From assembly GCF_000213175.1 (NCBI RefSeq), contig NW_009799104.1, positions 1,133,214 through 1,197,213 of the forward strand: a stretch of 64,000 bases of DNA, written 5' to 3'. The position numbers were made by a program, and so were the translations under genes. The DNA comes from Neurospora tetrasperma FGSC 2508. Taxonomy: Eukaryota > Ascomycota > Sordariomycetes > Sordariales > Sordariaceae. The notes under the pieces were generated by a model that saw nothing but the letters and a program-made list of their open reading frames with translations, searched no databases and had not been told where the DNA came from. Below, piece after piece: positions 46,773 to 57,555 of this stretch; within the stretch, counting starts at the first letter, position 1; each line of letters starts with the position of its first letter.

Positions 46773-49646
46773 CTAAGCAGAGCCAAATTTAGCGAGATAC
46801 TCCTCATGAAGCTTCTTCTGCTTCTCCCACTCCTTCTTGAGCTTCTTGACCTGGCTCTTGGGCACTTCGTTGCCATCCGCCAGCTTGGTGGGCAAGCCAT
46901 CGGCGTCGAACTCGGTGTACTTGGCGTCACTCTTGAACATGTCCTGGGGAGAAAGCTTGGCCTTTTCCCACTTTTCTTGCTCGGCCTTTTCCTTTGCTTT
47001 GCGGGCTGTTTTGGAAAGTGTCAGTTAGTGGTCTTGATTCTAACGTGGTGAAAATAGGTTAAAGGAAATCGAAATAACTTACCCTCCTCCTTCTGTCTGG
47101 CCTTTTCAGCCAGCAATGCAGCCTTCTCCTCACGCGCCTGGATCAACTTGGAAGCCGGCACGAACTTGACCAGACTAGGTCCATCAACGCGATCATCGAG
47201 CTGCACACCAAGATCGGTAAGGTCGTAGTCACGAATACGGTCGCTGAGCGCAAGGATTGCCTGCTTGACCTTGGGATCGAGAGCAACTCCAGAAGAAATG
47301 GTAGCGCGCAACTCATCGCGCAGCTTGGAGGTAGCGCGGATGAAAGGCAGCGCCAGCTTTTCGGCGTCCTTCTCGCCGCTCTTCTCGAGCTCCGCGAACT
47401 CGCTGTCGGGGTTCTGCTGCTCGAGGAGGGACTTGATGGACTCGTTACCAGCAAGGTCGAGCGCGGCAACCTCCTGCTTGACCTGGTTAAAGGCGGCGGC
47501 GTAGGGCTTGACGGCGGTCTGGGGGTCAACGTTGGCCTTGTTGGAGGCGGTGGCGGAGGACCAGCCCAGACCATCGTATGGGGGCTGGGCGCTGGCGTCG
47601 AGACCAAAGACGCCGACGATCTTGGTCACCCAGCGGGCAACAGACTCGAGGGCTTGGACGTTGGGGTTGCTGGAGTTCATGTAGATGTTGGCGTTGCGGA
47701 CCAGCTTGAGGAGGACCTGCATGGCGGTAGGGGTGTCGAAGGAGTTCCTGAGGGCGGCGTCGAGATCCTTCTTGGCTTGCTCGAAATCCTCGAGCAGACC
47801 CCTGGCACCGGCGTCTTCCGAGAGGGAGAGATCCTTGATGCCGGACGAAGCGTCGACCTCGGACAAGCGAGCCTTGACGTTGGTGAAGAAGTTGTCGAGC
47901 GTGGTCTCCCAGTTGTCGGCCTGTTTCCTCATGTCGGGGGAGATCTCGACACCGTCGTTCCAGCGGCTGAGCAGGAAGACGATACGCATGTTGCGGGCAG
48001 TGTAGGTGGAGGCGAGGGCGTCTTGTATCGTCTGGAAGTTCTTCAAGCTCTTGGACATTTTGCTTCCGGCAATGGAAAGATGGCCCATGTGCTGTGCGGA
48101 ACGTCAGTGCATGATCAGAACACCAAGGAGAAAAAAAAAACAGAAAGCCTACCAGGAAATACTTGACCCAAGTGTGCTCACCCTTGCAGCAGTCATGGAA
48201 GTAAGCCTCACTCTGGGCCAGCTCGTTGTCGTGATGAGGAAAAGCAAGATCGATACCACCAGAGTGGATATCCATCTGCTCGCCAAGCTTGTCGGAAGCC
48301 ATAACGGAGCACTCAATGTGCCAACCTGGGCGACCAGCACCCCAAGGGCTGGGCCAATAGGGCTCACCGGGCTTCGACTTTTTCCAAAGGGCAAAGTCAC
48401 CAGAACGCTTCTTGCCTCCCAGAGCAGTCGAAAGGGAACCCTCTCCCTCCTCTTGCAGGGCAGTGTCGTTCTTGCTCTCGGGGCGAAGGCGAGCATAGGT
48501 GTTACCGGCCTTCTCGAACGCGCCAATGTCAAAGTAGACAGAACCGTCGGCCTCGTAGGCGAATCCCTTTTGGATGATCTGCTCAACGAAGGCGACGATC
48601 TGAGGAACATATTCGGTAACGCGAGTGATGACATCGGGAGGAAGGACGTTCAAAGCCTCCATATCGTCAGCGAATGCCTTCTCCATCGTCTTTGTGAGGT
48701 CGGTAAAGATGGTCTGATCGCTAGTGTCGATGGTCTCCTTGTAGAGCGAATCGAGGTAGGGTAGGAGGACGTCCTCGGCGGCGTCGAGACCGGAACCGTT
48801 CTTAAGAGCTTCGGCCGCAGCATCCATGTTGTTTAGGTGCATCTTGACCTTGGCCTCGGCGTCGCCAGGTTTTGTCTCGGGGACAAGGGGACCACCGGCC
48901 AAAACAACACCGTAAGCGGCCTGTTTCCGCTCCTCGTAGTTTTTCTCGTCTAGCGGGGCAGCATCTTCGGGTGCCAGGAGGGGAAGACTTTTGGTGTATG
49001 CCTGGAAGGCCTTGAAAATGAGATCGTGGATCTGCTCGGGGGTATATGGCTTCTCCTTTTCCAACTCTAGGAGCCTCTTTCTCCTCGCTTTGATGATGAT
49101 CTGGGAAAAGTCAGACTGATATTGATGATTACGGATGAGCAGAATTGAAGCCCACCTTGTCATCGACATCTGTGTAATTCATCTATAGTGAAGTGTTAGC
49201 TTAAGGGACATGGCAAGTTCGATGGTAGAAGCATGTATTCGTTTACTTACCACAAAGTTGACCTTGTAGTCAAAATAATGCATAAGGATCCGGCGGATGA
49301 TGTCTGTGGAGACATAGTTACGGGCATGGCCCAAGTGGCTGAGATCGTACTACGAAATGTCAATGGAAGTAAAGTAGAAGTCGTAGTTCTCAGTACATAC
49401 AACAGTCGGCCCGCAGGCGTACCAGCTAATGGCACCCTCCTCCTTTGGTACAAACGGCACGGGGGGACCCGGCTTCAGGGTGCTGTGAACGGTAATGGCG
49501 GCCATGATTAACGGCGACGGTGTGAATGGGCGGCGGGGGTATGATGAAGGGAGGGGACGAGGGAAAAGACGAATTGGTCTTGTACTAAGAGCCGAGATAG
49601 TCCTGGTCGAAGGAATGAGGCCGCGTAGACGGGCAAAGGAGTGCAT
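46773..49646 (-). CDS. Cysteinyl-tRNA synthetase, probably dual cytosolic and mitochondrial
   Basis: Exons 49646-49401, 49349-49251, 49182-49156, 49100-48153, 48091-47083 and 47005-46773 are all in phase. The third exon is 27 nt and encodes MNYTDVDDK, part of the family's N-T-D-x-D-D-K block. From the ATG at 49505 the protein has 806 residues; from 49646 it has 853. Class I signatures are the zinc-ligand [17 protein letters not shown] (HIGH-type) and SKMSKSLKN (KMSKS). Further zinc ligands are in WHIECS and HHDNE. The 47-residue extension from the first ATG is rich in Arg/Ser/Thr/Pro with no acidic residue, as in a mitochondrial presequence. The first ATG has a poor context (C at -3); the second is good (A at -3, G at +4). 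Leaky scanning would then give both forms. A Gcn4/CPC1-type site lies upstream. Confidence 0.94.
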
Positions 49647-50789
49647 CCGGTGGTGGGGTTATTTCCAGCCCTATCAGATTGGATGTCGAATCCAAAGTTA
49701 GTCAAAAGGTCATGAGGGTAGGTAAGTCATAAAAGAGGTCACGCAGCGTGGCAAGTGCACAGCTGCAGGTCGACTGAGTGATGATGCTCAATTGAATGAT
49801 ATTCAGACCGACGTGAAAGAGACGGAACGAATGAGTCAAGCCACACCTTTTGTATACTAGTAGCACCCTGCACTTGTCCACGGCGCTGAAGGGTCTCCGT
49901 CAGCTGTGAGTCGTAAATTGAAAGATGGTTCTTGCAATCTTTCCCGTCGCAAGACTTTGGCGGGGCAAGGACGACTTTCACCCAGGGTTAGGGTTATCGA
50001 AGCTGGAGTACTGTACTGCAAACCGTGTCGAAGTTCTCTGAGCATGCAGCATCACGATGATTGGCACAACGGAGGTGAGGATGCTTGAATTGGTTGGAAA
50101 GAAGAGATAAAAGAACGGAATGAAAATGGTGATTGAATCCACCGTTATATACATGGCCTTGGGAAAACGTGGTTGAGTCGAAATGCAATGCAGGAATTGT
50201 TGATGCATGTCACGGATGTCCGACAAACTGAGTGGTTGATTGATTGATTGAGGAGAGAACAGTTCCCTTTGTCTAGAGGAAATACCTATGAGAAATCCAT
50301 GAGTCCCGAAGTTGGGGTTGGCAAATGGTGATAAATATATGCAATGCTTCCCGTCCTCGCCAAAGAGCTATCGATGCACATTGATAGAAAGGACACATGC
50401 TGTCGACAAAGCCGCAAATTGCGATGCAGTTCTCCACCAAGCTGTGGCGCATTTGTGGTGTTTTGCGACTGAAATCTACAAGTATGTACATACTGTGTAG
50501 ACTCTCTCTAGCCACATTTGAGGAGCTATGACCACTGCAGGGGGGGACCTGAACGATGAACTCAATGTGGGGGATCTTCGACCGGGGTCGTCCCGTTTCC
50601 TCCACTTTCACATTTGGAGTCAAACCTGCCGAGCTTGCACACCTAAGCAATTAACTTCAGGGTCTCGATTCGGAGTTGCTTGGAATGATTTCTAACTCGT
50701 TCAGAAGCTCAAGAGAAATTCATCACTCATAATAGGATCCACAGCCCAAATAAACCAAACAACCCGAATGCCCGAGTTACCGACAACGC
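49647..50789. other. 1.1-kb intergenic region
   Basis: This holds the CysRS promoter, including a TGACTCA site, and the 3' flank of the deoxyribosyltransferase-like gene. A run of TTGA/TGAT repeats lies near 50236. No gene was seen. Confidence 0.5.
49832..49838 (-). promoter_or_regulatory. Gcn4/CPC1-type site upstream of CysRS
   Basis: Read on the minus strand this is TGACTCA in the context TTGACTCATTC, matching the TGA(C/G)TCA target of yeast Gcn4 and Neurospora CPC1. It lies about 190 nt upstream of the first CysRS ATG. Aminoacyl-tRNA synthetase genes are known members of the cross-pathway (general amino acid) control regulon, so the site is well placed. Binding is inferred. Confidence 0.6.
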
Positions 50790-51293
50790 CTAATTATCCA
50801 AAGAACCGAGCTTCCTGATCACGGCTGCTGCCATGTCCTTCTCATTCTCTAGCAACTCGATGCCGTATCTCTTGGCGACAATCTGTACGTTGCCTCTCTT
50901 CTTATAGTCCTTATGGCAACACACAATGGCCTTGCCGGTGCGCGCGCAGAGACCAAGCTCCAAAAGACTGATGGGCGCAAGTGTGTTGGGTCCATAGTAT
51001 ATCAGGACTATGTCTGCCCTTTCCTGCATATCCAGTTCCCATTCGACTTGGTCACGGAAGGGCTTGAATGATATGTCTTCCGGCCAGTCAGTCCAATTGG
51101 GTGGGGTGGGGTTGATGACCGTAATAGGAAGACGCGAGAGTTGTCTGCTTAAGGTATCCCGCCAGTCGGGCTCATCTCCCATCTTGGACGTGGTCCCGGC
51201 TAAGAAGACGGATTTCTTGCCGGTGAATTCGGGACGTTCTGGGGCGCGCACCAGTTGTAGCGGGCCGTGTGGTTGCGAAGCTTGATGTGCCAT
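50790..51293 (-). CDS. Nucleoside 2-deoxyribosyltransferase-like protein
   Basis: Single exon, 167 residues. KSVFLAGTT (about 27-35) is the first beta strand and phosphate/sugar loop of the deoxyribosyltransferase-like fold. DMQERADIVLIYYGPNTLAPISLLELG (about 88-114) holds the family's D-I-V/L strand and the Glu of LLELG that serves as nucleophile in characterised enzymes. The family exchanges or hydrolyses N-glycosidic bonds of deoxynucleosides; many fungal members are uncharacterised. It resembles the Nuc_deoxyri_tr2 group. No signal peptide or membrane span is seen. The gene is divergent from the large modular gene at 51919, sharing a 625-bp promoter region. The ATG at 51293 is unambiguous. 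Confidence 0.85.
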   Translation of the reverse strand: MAHQASQPHGPLQLVRAPERPEFTGKKSVFLAGTTSKMGDEPDWRDTLSRQLSRLPITVINPTPPNWTDWPEDISFKPFRDQVEWELDMQERADIVLIYYGPNTLAPISLLELGLCARTGKAIVCCHKDYKKRGNVQIVAKRYGIELLENEKDMAAAVIRKLGSLDN

Positions 51294-51918
51294 CCCGTTG
51301 CTAAGGCTTTGCCTGGTGGATGTCTCCTATGTCTGATATCAAGTAGAAGACAGTGTCTGCTTTGGGAGAGAATGAGATGCCAGGGTCGTCGAGGTCAACA
51401 AAAAGAAGACAAGAAGCTGATGATGATGTTGACAGGAGAGAAAAGCAAGGTAGAAATAACAAGTTTATGACGTTGAGTAACACGAGAAAAATCAGGAAAG
51501 CCTAGTAAAACGCCCAACGAGGCTATGAAACCGTAAAATGAAGCCAACCTATCGACATAATTGAAGCTTTGTCGATGGGAGGACTGAGGTGGCCGCCACA
51601 CTGGAGGCTGCCTCCAACCCGTATCCTGTCCGGTGTAAGCACTGACCATCTGCTCCACCCATCGCTCGTGCTTCACACACCCACCCGACTGCATGCTCCC
51701 CGGCCTGCGTGGAGATCTTTTGGCGGGCTTGTTAGCGCGTCAGTGGTAGCCTCTGCAGTTCACTAACAAATTGCGTGGACGTGGACACCAGAGCAAAGGA
51801 AGGTTCAAATCGACTTTGTGCGTCGCGTCAATGTACACAGTAACTTGAAGGAACCGGGGACATTTCATCCACTTTATGTCCGCTTCCTTCCATCTCATGT
51901 GGCTTGTTTCTTCCTGCC
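51294..51918. other. Divergent promoter region
   Basis: Shared upstream region of the deoxyribosyltransferase-like gene (minus) and the modular DUF3716/cupin gene (plus). No obvious motif or small gene. Confidence 0.5.
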
Positions 51919-54900
51919 ATGCCATTTCTGTCGACTTCCGCCTCTCCTCCTACGCGTCGGTCAAATGTGAACAGCAACCACCATTCACCCACAGCAAAAA
52001 CCAGAAGCAGCAAAGAAAACATCCCAATCTCAACAGGTTCTCATGGCGACGACAACGATGATATCGGGCAGCGGCATCGCTCGCCGCGGGAAACACGAGA
52101 ACATAAGACGGAAACGGCAACGGCAAGTGGGAGGTTGATTGCATCTCATCCCAAACCCAAACCCAAACCTGTGTTCAAGATGAAGAGAACCGGCCACAGC
52201 CGTCCTTCACCCTCTTCCGCAAACTCTGGCCCAAAACTACCAAAACCCCAACCAAAACAAGAGCCTGACTCGGACAACATCGCCATGGGAGATATTCAGG
52301 ACTCGGACCTTATAAAGGCCCAACTCGCCATGGACGCCTTGAGCGCCAGTCGGGCGACCCGCTCCAAGACCCAAGCACCACCAAAACCACCAACAATCGA
52401 TCCGAGCACCGAAGCCCTTGATGCTAGCGCTTATAAGGTCTGGAAGGACCAAGATACGGGCAAGTTACTGCCCACCTGCGGTGCACTCCTGCCTCCCGGT
52501 TATGAACTGTCCGATCATCCCGAACTTCCTTGGATATGCCCAGTCAGAAGTTGTCGAGCCCTCTTACCGGGCCTTCCAAATTTGGGCAGACATTTTCTTG
52601 TGCTTCACCGTGCTTGTCGATTAAACGATAATCTGGACGGCACCTTGACCGACCTTGGGAGATATGCCAACCCCACCCCTGGCAATGGCAGAAGATTTGG
52701 TGGTACCACTAAATCCTGTATCATTGTATCCAAAAAGTACAGGAGTCCTGCGGAATCACCCATGGTTGAACCTAAACCCTACACACCACATGCCCACAGC
52801 AAATCCCTGCCTGTACAGGAAGTCCCCAAGCGCGAGCTTCGTCGGCGGTCACCAATCGATGAGAGTGAAACCATCCAGATCTCAGCCATGAGTGACGATG
52901 AGCTTGACCCCCAGGATGAGGCCAAGGGTGCTGTTGGTCCTTCCAACGAGGGGCCTACCGAGAAGATATTGGTAACCGCAAAATCCGGACGTCCATACAA
53001 CATGTGGCCTGGTCAGTTCTTCCCACATTCACTCTTCCTATCCAACCTGGCTAACCGTTTAAACAGACCAGTCCGGGGCGTGGAAAGAACTACGCGGCGT
53101 CTTATTGCCAGACGAATGGACCCTTTATACGGAGCATCCCACCCACCAATGGATATGCCCAGTCAGATCATGCCGGTACCTATACAGCGCCAAGTATCAC
53201 CTTGCTAATCACTTCAAGATGAGATACTACGGCTGCCGGCTCAATGACAATCTGGACGGGACCTTTACCGTTGTTAAGCGTCCTATGACTGCTCTCCATA
53301 TTGAGCAACTTCGGATCGACTATCACAATGACCCACCGGTCGTAGTATCGCGTGGAGCAAGAGAGAGTGAACCATTAGCGGAACCCCAGATATCTCAAAA
53401 CTATGTCAATCGAATGTTGCGACAGCATCGCAGAGGGAAAAGTTCCTCAACGGGTAGCTCAATTGGAGAGACTATCATCAAGGATAGTAGAGACTTGCAA
53501 GAAATGCATAACACAGAACGTACCAGCTCCCCAGCTCTTCATAAGTCAGCTGGAAATGCCCGCGTTATCCCTTCTGATGTTGGGTTCGATAATGCCAACG
53601 ATGGTCGGCCTTATACCCATTGGCTGAATCCAGAGATCAATCGGTTTCAGGTGACCCGAGGATTGATCCCCGAAGGCTACCAACTTGAACTTCAAGCGTT
53701 TCCCCTTCGACCCTGGATATGCCCCATCAGGTCGTGCAGACCCCTCCTCAGAGGGCAAGCAGCCTATAGCAATCATTGGACCGTATGTCATCCCAGCGTT
53801 TGCGTAAACGACAACCAAGACGGGACTTTTAGCATCGTTGAAGGCCGCAGCAAGACCGGTCCTCGTGTTGTGTCTAGGGGCCCAATGAATTATGACGAGT
53901 CACCTTTGAGAGAGGCGCATTTGCCCAACAAGGAACACAGGCGTGTTGTGGAGCCGGATATCTCGACCGACGATGATGAAAATCAAAACAACGAAATGCC
54001 GGGCCGGATAAGCCAAAAGCGGACTCTCGACGAAATAACAACATCACCACCAACACCAGAACCAGGAGAGGAAGTTGGGCACCCCGAAAGACTGCGGCGA
54101 TATATCACCTCCCAGATCGGGGGTAACTTTCCAGAAATAGAGGAAACAGAACTGGAAGTTCTCCTCTCTCTACCCCGTCGGCGAGATCTCAAGTTGAAGC
54201 ACCCTCTTCCAGTCACTCACACACTCGCTCCTAAGCAGCTCACCGCAGTAGTTGCGCAACTTACTGGGCGCGAAGCCCCCAAGCCTTGTACTGCATGTCG
54301 GCGCCGCGCAGGGCCTTTTAAGGGCTGTATCACCATTATACCCAAGATTAGCGTCAAGTTACGCAGGTTGGTCTCTGTTAGTTATCGCAACGCTTGTGCC
54401 AACTGTCTTTACGGCAACACATACAATGCATGCAGTATCAAGCACCTGAACAAAACTGAAGAGCGCGCGACACGCGTGGTTGCGTTTGGAAATGGTGGTG
54501 ATGTAGAAGAAGCAGGGGACGAAGCAGGGGACGAAGCAGGCGATGAGGCAGAAGACGAAGCGGATGAGGAGGAGGAGGAGGAGGAGAACGAGGAGGCTTA
54601 CGAGTACGACGAGCAACTTGGCGCCACGGTCATCCGGCGCTCGCAAAGATTTCCTAGTATTGCTGCTGCGGAAGAGAGCGAGGCAGATGTGGACGGAGTA
54701 CCGTCGCCACGAAATGTGATCACTCTCAAGGACCCATCGCCGACTTGCGCTTCAGCTAGCTTGGATGTCGCAGAAGAGGAACAGGAAGATGTCGAGTATC
54801 GCCGGGCCAGCAAGCGTCTCCGGACGAGGGAACAAACCGCCGTACCGACCTCAATTCAGGCCACTGCTGCTTTTGCTTCGTCTTTGTTGGTGTCTAAGGA

Positions 54901-55338
54901 GGATCTCGTAACCGAAGACTGGGAAAGAGGTTCAAGAGGGGTTCTCCCCAGGCGGCGCCACCCATCGGAAAGTGAGTGTACTCCCCCTATCCGCCTCTTA
55001 CTCTTCAAGCCAGAAATACTAACCACCAATTATTAGACCTCGTCTACTCCTCCTCGTACCTCTCAGCCAACCAGACCATCCAGATATGCAAATCGACCAC
55101 CCTGACAGCACTCACCATCACCTCGGGTAGCACTCAGCGGCTGCCCGCCGACCAAACCCGCACCCGAATATGCACCCTCGTCAGCGGCAAGCTAAGGGTG
55201 ATACTGAACGATGGCGAAGACGAGTTTACTGTTGGCCCACGTGGTGTGTTCAAGCTCAGCCCAGGCGCGACGTGCTTGCCGGAGAATGGGTGTTATCTGA
55301 ACGCGGCGGTGCATGTAACTGCTGTGGCTGATCGATAG
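51919..55338 (+). CDS. Modular protein: three C2H2-like repeats, DUF3716 and a cupin-like domain
   Basis: Exons 51919-53011, 53067-54971 and 55037-55338 give 1099 residues. Both introns have GT(C/G)AG donors and phase 1. After a disordered Pro/Lys-rich N-terminus come three related modules of about 75-80 residues (about 172-247, 359-438 and 547-624). Each runs Y-x2-W, then a Gly/Leu/Pro stretch, then WICP(V/I)RSCR, then H-x4-H, then CxxNDNxDGTF/L. The putative zinc pattern is C-x4-C-x12-H-x4-H. Module 2 has Tyr at the last His position. Module 2 spans the first intron, which confirms that splice. Residues about 769-824 hold a Cys-rich block (CTACRRRAGPFKGC then CANCLYGNTYNAC) like DUF3716. 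An acidic GDEA-repeat tract follows. The last 100 residues (SGKLRVILNDGEDEFTVGP and VFKLSPGATC) look like an RmlC/CENP-C-type cupin. The function is unknown; a chromatin or DNA-binding role is conceivable. Confidence 0.82.
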
Positions 55339-56612
55339 TTATTTCCGGTCGGTGCTCGGAAGAAAGAGTGAAACGATAGGGTAGATAAGGTAGGTAAACA
55401 TGTGGCTTGGGGATGCGAGCTGTGTGACATGCATTCTGTGCATTTTGAGGTACACTACGTACGCATACGTTTACGCATGCGCATGCGAGCCTGATTGGAG
55501 TTTGGAGAGGGAACTCGGGGGTAAACAGAAGAGTTATCGGGAATTAAAACCATTTGTTCGCCGCAAACAGTTTATCATTGCGGCGGGGTAATGGAAGGGG
55601 AAGGTCCTACAAAATAGAAGGCTCTGATGGGTGCTCGGCAATGCAAGTGAAAGAAATGAGGCGGTTTATTGACGTGAGACATCCAAAGGGAGGATGTCAA
55701 AAATCAAAACAAAACTCGGCCAGGAACACCAAGAGCGGTTGCGATTGGCACGCCCAGCCTCTCGGTTCTGGTTCGCCTACTTATTGCATGCTCATACATA
55801 CATATGTACTTACGCACATAAAGATGGTGACCTGCGACCGTTAGGCCTCAACGCAGGCTTTCGAGCATTCCACTCCGACCGGGTGGTAACCGAGCGCAGT
55901 CCGGGTCGCTTTGACCGGTCGCATGTTTCTGATAAGCCGAGAAACCGAGTCCGGATGCATATCCTACGCCATCGATCCGGGCTTGATCTTTATCAAATGC
56001 ACAACATGCACTCGGTCGCATGGCGGGGATGAGATGATGAGGGGAAGAAAGCGGGGGGAGATAGGGATTGCAGAAGGAAATAAAAAGGTTTCTTGTTGCC
56101 TTGATTTTGGTATGCCCGAGATCTTTCCCCCTTCAAAGTGATCCATCAATCCATCATTAAAAGTCCGTTTGTTCAGAAAAGTTTTGATATTCAGCGATTA
56201 TACACTCTTCTTCGAACCAGCCGGCATCTGTACATCCTTCTACCTTCCCGTCAATCCTCCGTGTTACGAGCTACGACATATTCCCCTTATCTACTCCTCG
56301 CTGTCATACCATAGGCGGACCTAAACCTCCGCGGACTAGCCCAAACTTCCACAATCGACTACACTTGCTTTTTTTTTCCTTTTTCATCACCGCCTCCAAC
56401 TTGATATCACCACATCACATCTACATACCCTTTTCCAACTGGGTAGTTTTACCACCAACTACCTACCTACCACCTGCCTGCCCAGGAGACAACATCAACA
56501 CCCCAACACCAAAAAACCAACACACACAGCCATAAAACACAGATAGGATACCCAAACCCGATTCCAAGGACGAGATCACCTTTAGCGGTTCTCGATACCG
56601 CAGCAAAAAAAA
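55339..56612. other. 1.3-kb intergenic region
   Basis: 3' flank of the modular gene, then from about 56150 C/T-rich sequence with CTACC repeats (about 56457-56472) that looks like the promoter and leader of the gene at 56613. Nothing else was recognised. Confidence 0.5.
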
Positions 56613-57555
56613 ATGCAGCCATTCCTCTCCGGAGAGACAACCCTCGCCCTCCTCCTCACCGTCTTGACCCTCCTCTTCTTTGCCGCAGCAGGGGATGAAC
56701 ATCCCTATGAGCCATACCACCACAGCAACCTTCCACTTCCCGCTGAAGCCGGCCGTTCCAGCGTCGTGGACCTTGCCAGTTGTGAGCAACCACAGATCCA
56801 GAGGAAGCAGGAATTAGTTATTCGATTGGAGGAGAGTCTGCAACGAAGGGTAACAGCAAAAGAAGAAGAACATCATCAGAGAAAGTCAGCAGAGGTAGAG
56901 ATGATGATGAAAAAACCACGGGGGGCTATTTCTTTCCAAGGTACGTTCTCTCCATTAAACCTCAACCTCAACCTTAACAACCTCAATTGCATCCCAAGAA
57001 CAAGAACAAGAACAGAAACAGAAACTAATAACCAAAATAGCAAACACCACCACAAAGCCACCACGCCTCTCAACATCGACATCAACATTCATCACCTCCC
57101 GCCTCCTCCGACCACCAAGGAACTTACAGATCTTGGCAGCATTACTAAGTCATGGTCGTCGTCGGAGCCTTCTTCACACTGCTACAGCACCTCTGTCAAC
57201 AGTCCTGCTCAAGTCGTCAGGGGCAGGGGCAGCAGATATGAGCTGGTTGCTTGAGGCATTGTTGGGGTTATGGTTAGTATTACCTTTGGCAACGACGAAA
57301 AAGACATCATCGCTGCGCTGTCCGACAAGGAGTAAAAGGAGGAAGAGTGTGAAGTTCGTTGCTGTTGGTGGTGGTGGCCATGACGAGGTAGATCTCATTG
57401 GTGGACAGCAGCAACTTGGACAAAAAAGGCAACGAGAAACCTGTGGTGGTAGTGGTGGGGAGGAGACTGATGAAATCCAGCAGCAGCAGCAGCTTCAGGA
57501 TTTGGGTTTGGGTTTGACGAGAAGCGTTGGTGAGAGGGTGGTTATGGTTTGTTAG
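56613..57555 (+). CDS. Hypothetical protein with N-terminal hydrophobic segment
   Basis: My preferred model joins 56613-56940 and 57041-57555 for 280 residues. The 100-nt intron starts GTACGT and ends in ACTAATAACCAAAATAG, a good branch site and acceptor. It links two open frames that would otherwise look like separate overlapping ORFs. Residues about 10-26 (LALLLTVLTLLFFAAAG) form a signal peptide or anchor. A charged region and a second hydrophobic stretch (MSWLLEALLGLWLVLPL) follow, then Gly- and Gln-rich low complexity. Without splicing, the first frame gives 213 residues ending at 57254. An alternative 189-nt intron ending at 57129 would also keep that frame. I recognise no family. Confidence 0.5.

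Noticed and set aside
51904-51918. Upstream in-frame start for the modular gene
   Set aside because: The codon at 51904 is TTG; the first ATG in this frame is at 51919.
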